Positions 21,796-34,612 of a stretch of DNA of 64,000 nt are shown here, in pieces. Position 1 is the first letter of the stretch. Each line of letters opens with the position of its first letter. Origin of the DNA: Bombyx mori (lineage: Eukaryota > Arthropoda > Insecta > Lepidoptera > Bombycidae); assembly GCF_030269925.1 (NCBI RefSeq), contig NC_085123.1:8060001-8124000 (forward strand), given 5' to 3'. The notes under the pieces are model-generated. The model had not been told where the DNA came from and ran no database searches. It worked only from the letters and a program-made list of their open reading frames with translations. A program made the translations under genes and the position numbers.

Positions 21796-22577
21796 GCATT
21801 TCCATTTTAATTTCAAACCTTTTACTTTATCCGGATCATTGTGGAGTTGCTCTATACGTCAGACTTACAATGGTAAACGAAAACCAACCGGAGTACAAGA
21901 GTGGAAGTCAGACGTGAATTGTGTTATTTGCCTCCGGTATAATGTGTCAGGAACTTTAGCGTCCACGCGTTTAGTTCCGGCGAACTTAGTAATGGAGTAT
22001 TAATCTTTTGTTCGGATGTAGCCAGTATCCTCGAAAAGATCGACGTAAATCTTTTACATTGTCCCCTTGAAGGGATGTGCGACTATTCAGTGTAGATTTT
22101 TGGTCACCAAGCATTTTTGAAGCTTTGAGAAACTTGAGGTAAGTTATAATAAACAAATGCTAAATGATGCATAAAAGCATCGCTTCCATCATATGGCCAT
22201 CGCACCAACCGTATTTTAAAATAAAATAATTATAATAGTTTAATAAAACAAACAAACACGCTTTTATAGAAAATCCAAATAGAAAATACATTTTAATAAA
22301 TTTGAATTAAAAATAGTGTAAGAAAAAAATGCTTTTATTGTAAAAAATCATCGGCCAAAAATCATCGGTCCTTAATATGTATATGAAATTTCGAGTTAAT
22401 CCGACGTTTTGAAGGGGGTCAAAATCATGTTCAAAGTTTCCGTTACAAACACACATACGTCTGAAGCTAATAAAAGCGTATTAAAAAGCAAATAAGTAAT
22501 TTTAATAACTTTCTCTCTAAGGCTAAATTAGTTTTTTACCCCTACATATTCGATGGTAGCTGTTCCAGCTTCTCGCG

Positions 22578-22799
22578 GACCGATAGGTGAGCTCACGGGT
22601 TCAAACTGAGAGTATTGGTAACACTAGCCTTAGAAAGAGCAATGGTTCGCAGAATCTACCACTGGGTCGGAATCACAACTCACTGAGAAGATCCGGCGAG
22701 AAATTCAGTAGGTTGTGTCTATGGGTTAGCTCGCTTGTCGAACTCTTGGTCGTAATCGACAAATTCGACAAACATGGTGACCGGTTGCTGAATTGCTGA
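22578..22799 (-). mobile_element. LINE 3'-end repeat (family F), inside duplication copy 1
   Basis: It is the reverse complement of the 61.4 kb copy, from 'gataggtgagctcacgggtt' to 'ccggcgagaaattcagtagg' and on to 'tggtgaccggttgctgaatt'. Confidence 0.65.
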
Positions 22800-22862
22800 T
22801 GTTCATTCATAGCCCATCACAGAAGTTAAATTATCCTGTTTTCATTATTGTGCAAAAAGGTG

Positions 22863-23489
22863 TTGAAATTGAAGTTCTTAGTATTGAAAAGAGCCATAAT
22901 CGTAAACCTGTGTAAGGAGTGTACGAAGCGTGATTGATTGCTCTTATATGAATAATACATCGTCTATGAAGGATGGATGTATTCATCATTCATATCGCAC
23001 GTACGGAATGTTGTTTGCAAAACGAATATATTTCGATATATCAAACGTATACGAATTAGAGAAAGTTAATTGAAACCGAATGTTTTTGACCAAAAAAAAG
23101 AATGCATCTGAAACATATGATGATAATATGTCGACCTAGATGACCGTGGATTTGTGAACCGGTCCATGCTACCAAGTTTATCAATATGCAATGAAGCGTG
23201 GGATTGTTTTCGAGGCTTGCTTCTGCCATACTGAGCTCGGAGCATACGCTTTGCGCCTTTATAGATGGCCAATATAAAGAGGTTTCCTATGATTAGCCAA
23301 ATGTTTTAAGTGGTTCTTATTATTATTATTTATTGGATGAGCTCCCGGCCCAAGTCGTGTTAAGGAATTACCGTATTCCATAAAACATCACAATGTGACC
23401 GACATGACAACTTTATTTTACACAGGTATTACTCGTAAATATATATTAATCACATAGGCATTGTATATTACATATAATTGTTTTACATT
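22863..23489. other. No gene recognised
   Basis: A degraded SINE-like tail may lie at 23310-23400 ('tattggatgagctcccggcc'). Nothing else was identified. Confidence 0.35.
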
Positions 23490-23775
23490 AAATACCTTTC
23501 TTCTTATTAGCCCACAGACGTCCACTGCTGGACATAGCCCCCCCCCCCAAGCCTCGCCACAAAGACCGGTCCTGCGCTGCCTGCATCCAGCGGATCCCCG
23601 CGAACCTCGATAGATCGTCGGTCCATCTTGTGGGAGGCCTACCCACGCTACGTCTTCCGGTACGCGGTCGCCACTCAAGAACTTTCTGGCTCCAACGGCC
23701 ATCCGTTCTACGAGTAATGTGTCCTGCCCACTGCCACTTCAACGTCGCAATCTTTTTGGCTATGTCGGTTACCAT
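23490..23775 (-). pseudogene. RTE-type LINE, C-terminal relic
   Basis: The minus-strand frame reads IATLKWQWAGHITRRTDGRW and RSVGRPPTRWTDDLSRFAG, a conserved tail of lepidopteran RTE-like endonuclease-reverse transcriptases. After WRGLGGG the usual ending is lost to a frameshift near a run of C (23541-23550), and the trailing words resemble that ending in another frame. Only the last ~90 residues remain. Confidence 0.8.
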
Positions 23776-24649
23776 AACTAAATGAATGAATAAATTAAAA
23801 TAAATACCTTTATTGGCTAGTTAATGCATAAATATAAGTTTACTTACAGTAATACCATTAAGTTCTGTAGTTAATAAGTTTTAATATCAAGTACATAAAT
23901 AATATATTGAATATTAAAAATGGCCCTGGAAATTGACTTTTAACAAAAATGCCTATCTAAACAGTTCATTTATGAACGAGATAACTATACAATTAACCTT
24001 TGATGGATACACAAAGACTTCCACTTCTCATAGTACGGTAAGGTCACAGTTAAAAGTCAGGATTTATCCTTGGCAATTCCTCGTGTAATGGAACGCATAG
24101 AGCGGCCGCCGCGCCTCTTGTGATTTCTCTCGGCGTTCAAATTGTTTTACTGCAGGTTAATGTACTGACGCACCGTATCAAATTAAAAGAAGGCTGCTTA
24201 TTTTAAAATAAAGCCTACTGCAATACAACTATAATAAGTTAAAAATAAAAATTCGGATTTAAGGACCAGCTATTAATTTAAAATCGACTGACTTTTAAGG
24301 TTCAGTCCAAAAAAAAAGAAGATTGAAATTAAGTGCAAAATTACTGTAGAAAGAGAAGAAAGTAAATCTGAGTTAGCAGAGATTCAACATTCGAATGATG
24401 CCATTTCTCCCTTTCACCATTACTCCCTTGTTTATAGGTATTTCAATAACTAAGATTTTTCATGCTTCTGATCCTAGAATTTGAATTGCTAGAATTCATG
24501 AAGTATATCCAAACTGAAGATAGCCCTAAAAAAGATGTTGACTTCGAACAGAAACCCCGACCCAGACTAACAAGGCGATCAAAAATTAAATTTATTCTCA
24601 ATAATTGTATTGGCAAATCGATATCATAATAACCAAAAAGGAACGTTTA
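23776..24649. other. AT-rich DNA between the duplicated segments
   Basis: No gene or known repeat was recognised. Confidence 0.4.
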
Positions 24650-24870
24650 CTGGTGGTAGGACCTCTTGTGTGTCCGCACGGGTAGGTAATGTGTTTCGGC
24701 TTAAAGGATGGGACAGCCGTTGTAACTATATTATACTGATCCTTAGAATTTATATTTCAAGGTGGGTGGCGGCATTTACGTTGTAAATGTCTTTGGGCTC
24801 TGGTAACCATTTACCACCAGATGGGCTGTGAGCTCGTTTACTCATGTATGCAATAAAAAAATAAAAAAAG
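24650..24870 (+). mobile_element. Bm1-type SINE with internal deletion
   Basis: It has the same internal deletion as 21594-21795 and ends in an A-rich tail. Confidence 0.8.
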
Positions 24871-25654
24871 CATTTCCATTTTAATTACAAACATTTTACT
24901 GTATCCGGATCAGTGTGGAGTTGCTCTTTACGTCAGACTTACAATGGTAAACGAAAACCAACCGGAGTACAAGAATGGAAGTCAGACGTGAATTGTTATG
25001 TGTTATTTGCCTCCGTGTTACAATGTTTCAGGAACTTTAGCGTTCACGCGTTTAGTTCCGGCGAACTTAGTAATGGAGTATTAATCTTTTGTTCGGATGT
25101 AGCCAGTATCCTCGAAAAGATAGACGTAAATCTTTTACATTGTCCTGTTGAAGGGATGCGCGACTATTCAGTGTAGATTTTTGGTCACCAAGCATTTTTG
25201 AAGCTTTGAGAAACTTGAGGTAAGTTATAATAAACAAATGTTAAATGATGCATAAAAGCATCGCTTCGTTCATACGACCGTCGCACCAACCGTATTTTGA
25301 AATATAAAATAAATAATAGTTTAAAAAAACAAACAAACACGCTTTTATAGAAAATCCAAATAGAAAATACATTTTAATAAGTTTGAACTAAAAATAGTGT
25401 AAGAAAAAATGCTTTTATTGTAAAAAAACCATCGGCCAAAAATCATCGGTTCTTAATATGTATACCAAATTTCGAGTTAATCCGACGTTTTGAAGCGGGT
25501 CAAAATCATGTTCAAAGTTTCCGTTACAAACACACATACGTCTGAAGCTAATAAAAGCGTATTAAAAACCAAATAAGTAATTGTACTAACTTTTCTTTCT
25601 AAGGCTAAATTAGTTTATTCCCCTACATATTCAATGGTAGCTGTTTCAGCTTCT

Positions 25655-25880
25655 CGCGGACTGATAGGTGAGCTCACGTGTTCAAACTGAGAGTATTGGT
25701 AACACTAGACTTAGAAAGAGCAATGGTTCGCAGAATCTACCACTGGGTCGGAATCACGACTCACTGAGAAGATCCGGCGAGAAATTCAGTAGGTTGTGTC
25801 TATGGGTTAGCTCGCTCGTCGAAGTCTTGGTCGTAATCGACAAATTCGACAAACATGGTGACCGGTTGCTGAATTGCTGA
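25655..25880 (-). mobile_element. LINE 3'-end repeat (family F), inside duplication copy 2
   Basis: It carries the same reversed blocks as 22578-22799. Confidence 0.65.
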
Positions 25881-25945
25881 TGTTCATTCATAGCCCATCA
25901 CAGAAGTTCAATTATCCTGTTTTCATTATTGTGCAAGAAGGCGAG

Positions 25946-26884
25946 AATTACCAGCTATGACGACCAAGCGGCACTCACTAGGGTAGGGCGTACTGATTTA
26001 GGGTCCCTCTCCGAGGTCGTTTAAAAAAAAGAGATTTGAATAAATTTAAATAATGTTTATTGGACTATATAATTTGTACAAGGAGGAGAGGAACCTTCTT
26101 ACCAACCATTTATATACCAACCCATTGACGCGAGAGCTATGAGTAGACTGGTTGTAAGACGGGCCTTCACTGATAAAAGTGCTGACTAGGCGATAAATGT
26201 CGAGATGCATGGCCGAGGGCGATGTCATCAAATTAGCGTTCCATTGAGGGCGAATTTACCATTACCCTGGCGGCTTTGCACTAGGGTTATCATACGTTCT
26301 GGTTCCAATTGTGTGAGACAGCCATTACAATTAAACCCCGTCTCTGCTGGAAGCATAGACAATAAGTTTGTGATGTCTAAGTATAGGTTCATGTAACCAC
26401 TTAAGATGGGCTCAACCGCCCATCAACTGAAATTAAAAATCCATTGTAAAGGCACGTTTCGATCGATTTCTTTCGCAATAAATTGATGACGATAAAAGCA
26501 ATGCGATATTTTCTTTGTATTGAAAAATGTGTAATATACAAATCAATATTGAAATCAAGGGTGATTTTTCTCTGACCTCAAGTTAAGCCTACCGTAATTC
26601 AAAGAGAGGGATTCCAAGTAAATTTCCATAATATTACCCGCGGCTACAAAAAGTTTCATGTTCGAATATTTACCTGCATAATTTTACTTTATATAAAAAT
26701 TATTTTCGGGGAATTTGTTAGCTGGTTTTTGTAAGAGACAATAGTATAAGTGGGCGTATGTTGAATCGAAATATTCGCAAGTTGTTTAGGGGATTAAAAA
26801 CACTTACTATTTTAAGCTTACTTTTTACCTCGTGTAGACTAAAGGCGCTTCAATCAAAACCAATATGGCATAGGAATCTTAACT
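25946..26884. other. No gene recognised; degraded SINE-like piece
   Basis: At about 26200-26430 there are echoes of the Bm1 body ('tcatgtaaccacttaagatg', 'gggctcaaccgcccatc'). The rest is unassigned. Confidence 0.35.
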
Positions 26885-27145
26885 ATAAAAATTGGACGCC
26901 TACGTTGGGCAGGACATGTGGTTCGAATGGAGACGACTAGAATGCCAAGACAACTACTCTATGACAAACCAGGGGGCCGCAGAAGTCGTGGCAGACCCAA
27001 ACTACGATGGTTGGATGGCGTGGAGCGCGACCGCAAAGTTATCGGCGTCAGGAACTGAAAGGAGAAAGCCCTGAACAGAGCAGTCTGGAGAGACATACTG
27101 GACCAGGCTAAGGCCCCCCTGGGCTGTAAGGCCTAAGATGATAGG
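26885..27145 (+). pseudogene. RTE-like LINE, C-terminal relic
   Basis: Across two frames, the sequence encodes a typical LINE tail: LRWAGHVVRMETTRMPRQLL, then GGRRSRGRPKLRWLDGVERD, then AVWRDILDQAKAPLGCKA. Stop codons and a frame change break it. It differs clearly from the 23.5 and 29.3 kb tails, so it comes from another family. Confidence 0.75.
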
Positions 27146-29338
27146 TACCTTATCCAAATGGCCACGGACGTTTCACAATTCAAAGCATATCTGTAAGTTT
27201 TCGGCGAGGATTCTCTTCGAGCTTTATTAAAGAATGATATCTCATAACTTTTGTGTGTGGCATCTAACAAATGTAGCAGATTCACTTGTGAGAGAGAATA
27301 ACATTTTTTAAATACTTTTCATATAGCAACATAGCAATACATGAAATATTGCAGTTCAGTTTGTCCGTGAAAATACGTGTAGTTTAATGAAAATTTGTTT
27401 GCACAGTTGGCGCACGTTCATTTACTATTTGTAAAGCATTGTTCGGACACAGATACGTAAAACGTTGATGTGTGCATTATCCCGTCGTCTGATTAAAATA
27501 TATTTAATGTTACCTTCACGCTACGTTTGTCTGAAAATAATGTATGCAGTATTTGTCGAGAAGCAGCCATAAATATCCTGAACAGACATCGGGGTCCGCC
27601 ATTTTCCTGTTGACACAAACGAACCCACAACACATTCAAACTTCGGCAAGTTTCTATTGTTTACAACGTTGTTCCAGATTGTTAAATGGTCTGCATTTAA
27701 AGCCTCTTAATCGAATCAGTTCTTATGATCGTCTTTTTATATATAAAAAAACGTAGTTCATTTTCATAAGCTCTTCATAGATTTTTCTACAATAATTATG
27801 TTTTGTTTTTTTTCAATCGGTACATAGTGCATTAAAATGTCTTGGAACTTCGAGAACGTTCTGAAACGGAAATAATCTTGATGAAATGTTTCGCTATAAA
27901 AGGACGTCTCCGCTGTCACTGCTCCTCGCTTTCCTCGAAATAAACATCGCTACAAAAAACTGAAACTTTATTGTCATACTGCCCCCGTGGACGTTGGACG
28001 TTATTGTCTTCGTTAATAACATCTACGTTTGTTTTTGACATTTTTACAAGACTTTCTTGTTTATGTTAATGGCTAAACTTTGTTGCGCTTTTTTCGCGGA
28101 GATTAGTGTGGGCGTTGCGTTATAATTTCGTAACATATTTGGTACAACCAATAATATGGGTTTAGCTTATTTTAGTTCCGTTTCCGAAATAGCACGGGAA
28201 AAATATGCATTATATTAGAACAAGGTGTAACTAGGTAACCGTCTAGCCTTACAAGCAATATTGCTATCAATGAGGTTTCTGAAATAATTCTTTAACTAGA
28301 TATTTATTACTATAAGAATTATTATATAATAATTTTTATAATTTTACAATTGTATTAAATTCCGGTAGACAAAACAATAGGTTTCACTAATGGGACTGTC
28401 TTAAACTATTCCAGCTAGTATGTCCATTATCTATTTTCTCCCGTCGCGATAAAGTTTGTAAGAGCAAGTTCGTGATATTCATCTGCAACTAAAGAGAACT
28501 AGTCTCGCCCGAATTTATCTCAAAATTCGCTCACTACATTAAATTCAGTAAATGTGATATTTTAATTACAATGAAAATGACGCACAGTCTAAATTGAGAA
28601 CCTCCTCCATTTTTATTAAAGTCGGATGCAAATAAATAAATAAATGTTTAGTATTAAAATATTAGTGAAAATTATTAAAACGCAACTGTCATATGACTAT
28701 CACGGTTGCTTACCTAACATAGCCATTACTGATGTCCTTGGGCTGCAGTGAGCACTTTTTATTTGATAAGAGGTATATTGGTAAGCCGGTTGACTCAAGA
28801 AGGCTAATTTTATTTTATTACTAAGATCTTCATTTACAATATTGTCATGATTTTTGTGTACATAACATCCGAAACTTTTGAGTTCAATTTATGTATTCCA
28901 AATTAAATTTGTATTGAAAATCGTTTGTAGTGTTATTAATTTTATGAAGTAGCTTGAAATTGTTTTTCGAATTTGACATTTATTAATTAGTTTTTATTTT
29001 CGTAGTGAAATTGCCTTCATAAATACACTTTGCGAAATCAGGTTGTACAAATATTGAAAGTGTCTGACCCGAAGGTTGTTCTGGACACAAATCTTTGTGG
29101 GCTCAAAAACACTCGCGCCCCTTTTTAAGTAAGGTCGTCTGATGGACGGCCTCCGGATATACCATTTTTTTATAAATTATATTAGAGTTTCATTTACAGC
29201 GAAGGGAATATATTTTTTTCGCTACCTATTGAAATTAACATATATGATCTACCGATCTGTTAACATAAAAATGTATATTGAAATAATTAAGATTTTTTAT
29301 TAAGATTTTATAGATTACCAGAGCTCAACTGGACAACT
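27146..29338. other. 2.2 kb with no recognised gene
   Basis: AT-rich. A heat-shock-promoter-like cluster (27840-27960: 'ggaacttcgagaacgttctg', a TATAAAAG at 27896-27903) was noted. A 70-codon frame at 27544-27756 has no known domain. Confidence 0.35.
27846..27903 (+). promoter_or_regulatory. Possible heat-shock element and TATA box
   Basis: 'ggaacttcgagaacgttctg' (27843-27862) contains alternating nGAAn/nTTCn units: GAA, TTC, GAA, TTC. TATAAAAG follows at 27896-27903, about 35 bp before GC-richer DNA that could be a leader. This resembles a heat-shock promoter core. No coding frame follows convincingly, so it may be a promoter of a lost gene or of a transposable element. Confidence 0.35.
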
Positions 29339-29704
29339 AAAGTGGCAGATGAAAGGCGATTGCATGCAGCAGAGATGCGAATATTGCGATGGATGTGTGG
29401 AGTAACGAGAATGGATATAATACGGAATGAATATGTTAGAGGAAGTCTGAAAGTGGCACCTGTGACAGAGAAACTGAGAAGTGCGCATTTGAGATGGCAT
29501 GGACATGTGATGAGACGAAATGAAAATGAGGTTGGTAAGAGAATGTTAACTATGAATGTGAAGTAGAAAAAATGGATGGATTGCGTGAAAGACGATGTGG
29601 GTTAGAGGGGAGTTAGCGAAGAAATGGTATATGATAGAAGAGTATGGAAGGAGAAAACATGTTGCGCCGACCCCAGGTGACTGGGAAAAGGGCAGGATAA
29701 TGAT
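29339..29704 (+). pseudogene. RTE-type LINE, C-terminal relic and 3' end
   Basis: The frame from 29342 reads ADERRLHAAEMRILRWMCGV, RNEYVRGSLKVAPVTEKLRS and HLRWHGHVMRRNENEV, the well-conserved tail of RTE-clade reverse transcriptases. A TAG at about 29563 breaks it. Further matches to the tail continue (WMDCVKDDV..., then a TGCGCCGACCCC-type ending) up to 'ggcaggataatgatgatga'. Confidence 0.85.
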
Positions 29705-30736
29705 GATGAGATTACCAGAGCTCATAGACACTTGAGAATTTATGCTTCTTTAGTTCTTTTCAGACGAGTTTTGAATTGATTCGACTTTGTGGGTTGCTAT
29801 GCTAATGCAGTTGGTTTTTTCAGTTACTGATCTACGAGTAAACCCGAGTCAGTACTATTATGTGTCATCGAACTTTTCGGCGTAATCGAGTTCGACGAGA
29901 ACGGAGACTGGTGCTTCAAGAGTCTAAAAGCACCGAGAGTGGATCCAAGGAATCCGACAAGACATATTTCGGACGATGTCGGCTTTGTGCTCCGTTGCCT
30001 GGGTGGGATAGGTAAACTAGCGGCGGCCACAATGAGAGCGTTATTATGTCGCGCCGTTTTTTCAAAGTATTGTTCTGACGATTCCTTTAGATAATTACGT
30101 ATCGGTCATAAATTTAAGTCGTCATGAAGTCGATATTTATTTCTCACCTACCACGGTGCTGTAACGGATATTCTGCAAAAAAGGAATTGCATGACCTGGA
30201 GAGAGCTATGTGTATGCGGGCCGCTTGAGCGAACACTACACTTGCATAGGTCATGACGGAACGTATGCATGTTTTGTATAGTGTCTGTCACCTTATTACG
30301 AAGAGATATAATTCAATTCTAGCAACGAAACACTAATTTTGGTTTGTAACTTTACAAGTTTATGCCCCGGATGTGGTCTATTCGGCAATTGGCCAACCAC
30401 GATTTAATTATTTGGCGACGAGTATACTGCGCCATTCGAATATGACTTAAACATTTAAAATATTGACGATGCACACAGTAACAATCAGTTATCGACCAAG
30501 TTAATTTTTAGAGTGATTCTTATTTTTTAAGTTCTTTTATACGCAGATTTTGCTAGGATATCACTTTTACGTTTACGTCACGTCATTATTACGTTTAGTG
30601 GGTCACTTAAACCATCTCTGGTAACATCGGCTCCGCTGGCGAGTTCTTGTTGGAGTTGTGTGTGGGTCTAGTTCGTAAAAAGTCTACGGCATTCACAAAG
30701 TGATGCATTATATTAATTGGGCCATTATTTAATAGG
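29705..30736. other. No gene; LINE fragment
   Basis: At about 29865-29945 a short reversed family F fragment is visible ('gagttcgacgagaacggaga', 'ctggtgcttcaag'). The rest is unassigned. Confidence 0.4.
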
Positions 30737-31035
30737 TGCTGACGCCGCTGCAGTGGCCGCGACGAGGACACGGCGGGACACACGCTCGTGTATTGCCCGC
30801 TTTTGCGGAGCAGTTATGCGTCCTCGTCGCGAAGATAATAGGACCAGACCTGCCGCTGTCGACCGTCGTAGCTACGATGTTTGGTAGCGACGTGTCCTGG
30901 CAGGCGATGGTCGAGTTCTGTGAGTCCGTCGCTTCTCAGAAGGAGGCGGCGGAATGGGCGAGGGAGAGTTGTTTTTCCCTCTCGGTGGCGGGCCGCCGCC
31001 GCCGAGCCGAGGGTCAGAGGAGGGTGTTCGCCTGA
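30737..31035 (+). pseudogene. R1-clade LINE relic: ORF2 C-terminus
   Basis: The sequence aligns with the last ~99 codons of ORF2 of the complete element (53122-53420). Shared blocks include TPLQW against the zinc-finger region, VLVAKI.GPDL, TVVATM.GSD.SWQAM and QKEAAE. The cysteines of the zinc finger are lost. It ends at the same stop position and the 3' UTR does not follow. It is markedly GC-rich in AT-rich surroundings, so it is a piece of a related, older copy. Confidence 0.85.
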
Positions 31036-33670
31036 AAAATATTAATAATAAGATCTGATTACTAATAAGCACATTAGCTGATAAAGTATTGTACATATGT
31101 AGTTTAAAAACAACAAAAACACACGCTTAAACAGCAAGCCGAACTAACAATTACTTATACCTTTTTTTCGTGATTAGTTTATATTAGAGCAAAGTTTTAA
31201 AATTATTGTATTATCATCGGTCTTTCATGCGTGTGAAAAATTTCAAGTTAATCGGGCGTCTTGACGTTGCGAAAAGTGACGTTCGTAGGGTCTGTTACAT
31301 TCAAAAGAAAATACGTACATACATATCAAGCTGATAAAAGCCTGTTAAAATAGGTTGGGAATACGAATAATGGTTTTTTTTTACAAAATAGAAACACAAC
31401 AAAAAATGCCGGCATAGCAAGCAGTGCATCGATATAATCTATAAAATGAATTAAATAACCACTAAATTAGCCCGAAAAACTAAGTATGATATTTAAGATA
31501 AAATTAAGCTTTCAGTTACGATGTGACAAGATTTCTTTTTCAGCAACAAGAAACGAACGCTCAACCAGTTTTTGGATTTTTAGTTAGTTTTGCTCAAGTC
31601 TTTGAGCAAAACTAATGACCACTCCAATGCCTTGGCTATATTTGCAACATACTACCAATCCATTTACAATATTCGAATACACACTTAAAAAAAATCACGT
31701 TTGAAATTCAGGTTTCGTAGAACTCTACCTGGTTAAGACTTGTAAGACGAATACCAACCTCGGTAAGAATGCACCTCCCTACAGACTAGTTGGGGAATTA
31801 AATAATTTGCACAGCAGGCATTTTTTGGGCGTTTTTGCTGGCACTATTGACAGTTTTAGACAAGACATCTGTAACCTTCACTATACTCAATGAGCTTATT
31901 TCTGATATATACCTAATAATGTGTAATAATATCAAATGTTATATGGTTATTTATTTTCAACTATAATATGTACTGCTTGTTTCACCAATGCATGTAGTCG
32001 ATACCAGTAATTGTGTTATCATTAAGTATGAGGTTAATGTATGTGCTAATTGCAACGTCTTGTGCTGATGTATGACATGTTGGCGCCCAATAAAAAAGAA
32101 GATTAATATCACCATATACGTCGCTAAATTCAAACTAAAAAAAATCTAATTAAAATGATTAATTGGACATATAAACTTGTCTTGTTTGGTTGCAAATTTT
32201 CACGGTATACTGTATGAAGATTATTTTATTGCATAAGACTTTCAAGAAAGATGAATGATCTGCGAACAATGCATTCATAATAATTACACGTTGAACAATG
32301 AATAAAGCAACGTAATCCTCTCCGATTTGGAATGAACAATGCAAGCCTGACTGGCTGGAAATTATTTAATAAAGCAAATACTTAATGTAATACCTACCTA
32401 GGGCAGAGTATGCTAACGAACTCCTATTATGTTTCACCCTCGTGTCACTGTGTGAAGGTTTTGCACTCTCGACCGAATTATTGTGAGGGGTTGTTTCAGA
32501 AAATCATGTGTTGCTCCAGGGAAAAGCGGGCAGTGAGAAAGCGCGCGCGGTCGAGAATAGACGCCTCCTCATTTTAACGCCGGTAAAGGCGGATTTTCGG
32601 AAACCACTACGTAACGAGAATCAACGTCATATTGTTTTAGACACTTCGATGAGCAATAACGGAGGTGTATAAAGACAAAACAGTGTATTAATAGTGACTT
32701 GTTTGCATACGAGTGATAATTGTGTATGAGTTTGAAACAGTTCATGAGAATTCTAATTAACATTAAATGGATAACTATGAACTGCTAATATTGGGAATGA
32801 CTGAGATAAGTAAGTTTTGAATAAAATTAATCGTTTCCAATCAATGTAATTCTAGGTTTACTTACACTAACATAATAATTGCCGTAATTTTATTTTAAAC
32901 CTTTTTAATCAAACGTATTCAGTTGAAAAAAATAACCTGAAAAAGGTAGATAATTTCTCAACTAAATATAGCAGTCATAACTACTTATTATAAAAATCAT
33001 AAATAAAAGTAATATAGTTCCAAAACTTCTTTCAGCACACTAAAAGTAATTGTTACATACAATCAGAATTCCTTTGTAAACTTGGGTTTTAAAATAAAGT
33101 TTACCAATTCTTTTTTATTACTACCAATCTACAGACAAGTTCAGAGCTCACTTGATCTTGAGTAGTCACTAGAGTATATAGGTACTACGATACCGAATAA
33201 TACTGCCAACTTTGAGACCTACTGACGAAGACTCAATTGTTTGTCAATGAAAGGGCTTTTCAAACTGGAATGAATAACTGCTACACGGCAGAAATGTTAA
33301 AAATAGTGATACTATCAATATACCGCTCATGATATACCTATGAATCAGTATTTACGTTGTTTTGTTTAAGTAAATCTTTGCTTTTGATTGAACATACATG
33401 ATGTAGAATTGAAAACGTAACTTTCATAAAATTATTGGTGATGATCGACCATTACCGGCTACAATAAATTTTGTTCCGCTTCGTGTACTGAATGTCTAGC
33501 GTAGACGTTTTTTAATGCCCTTGTAGGCACACAAGCATACGTTCCTTATGGTAAGTGATTACCGTCGCACATGGTCCTCAGCAATGCGGTATACCGCTAG
33601 AACGATTACTACTAGTACATATTATATAGTTACACTGATTATATAGGCTGGTACGGGTGATTACCACTTA
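31036..33670. other. 2.6 kb with no recognised gene; dispersed repeat and LINE 3' fragment
   Basis: About 31190-31345 ('aatttcaagttaatcgggcg', 'aagctgataaaagcctgtta') is a diverged version of the unassigned repeat in the 21.6 and 24.6 kb duplication. At 33510-33600 a reversed LINE 3' end ('cccttgtaggcacacaagca') matches 54344-54465. No coding sequence was seen. Confidence 0.45.
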
Positions 33671-34124
33671 ATTATGTTTTTTTATTGCTTAGATGGGTGG
33701 ACGAGCTCACAACCCACCTGGTGTTAAGTGGTTACTGAAGCCCATAGGCATCTACAACGTAAATGCGCCACTCACCTTGAGATACAAGTTCTAAGGTCTC
33801 AAGTATAGTTACAACGGCTGCCCCACCCTTCAAATCGAAACGCATTACTGCTTTACGGCAGAAATAAGTAGGGCGGTGGTACCTACCCGCGCGGACTCAC
33901 AAGAGGTCCTACCACCAGTAATTACGCAAATTATAATTTTGCGGGTTTTATTTTTATTGCACGATGTTATTCCTTCACCATGGAAGTCAATCGTGAACAT
34001 TTGTTGAGTACGTAATATATTATATTTCATTAGAAAAATTAGTACCCGCCTGGGGTTCGAACAACGGTGCATCGCTCAACACGAATGCACCGGACGTCTT
34101 ATCCTTTAGACCACGACGACTTCA
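33671..34124 (-). mobile_element. Bm1-type SINE, full length
   Basis: Read on the minus strand it runs from the tRNA-like head (34124: 'gtcgtcgtggtctaaaggat') through a B box to 'catctaagcaataaaaaaac' at 33671. It is close to the consensus. Confidence 0.9.
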
Positions 34125-34169
34125 TGTGTTTACGAAAATGAAGTGTAGAAGTGAAGTGGTCATTCATTA

Positions 34170-34612
34170 CGGCTCGAAGCGTGGGACAGCCGTAATGCAA
34201 TTCAGACTTAGGTCTCGTGTTAAGTGGTTACCGGAGTCCACAGACATCAGCAACGTAAATGTCACCCACCCTGAGACATGAGTTCCAAGTCTCAGTTTTT
34301 ACAGTACAACGGCTGCACCGCCCTTCTAACCGAAACGAATTATTGGTTTACGGCTGAAATAGGCAGGGTGGTGGTACCAACACGTGCGGACACACAAGAT
34401 GTCCCACCACTAGTAATTACGAAAATTATAATTTTGCGAGTTTGATTTTTGTAATATTACACGGTGTTATTCCTTCATCGTCGAAGTCAATCGTGAACAA
34501 TTGTTAAGTACGTATTTTATTAGAAAAATTCGTACCGGTCTGCGGGATTCGAACACCGTAGCATCGCTCGACACGTATCCATCGGGCGTCCTGCTCCTCT
34601 AGGCCACGACTT
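34170..34612 (-). mobile_element. Bm1-type SINE, full length, diverged
   Basis: It has the same order as the neighbouring copy at 33671-34124: head at 34612 ('gtcgtggcctagaggagcag'), body, then a degraded tail. The two copies stand in tandem in the same orientation. Confidence 0.85.

Larger units (their letters stand above)
21594..22862 (+). repeat. Segmental duplication, copy 1 (~1.27 kb)
   Basis: This stretch is about 95% identical by eye to 24650-25945. It contains an internally deleted Bm1 SINE, about 750 bp of unassigned repeat ('cttacaatggtaaacgaaaa', 'cgagttaatccgacgttttg') and, reversed, a family F LINE 3' end. The match begins at the SINE start and ends at 'cattattgtgcaa'. Confidence 0.85.
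24650..25945 (+). repeat. Segmental duplication, copy 2 (~1.3 kb)
   Basis: It is the partner of 21594-22862 in the same orientation, 1.8 kb away. Small indels and scattered substitutions separate them. Confidence 0.85.
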
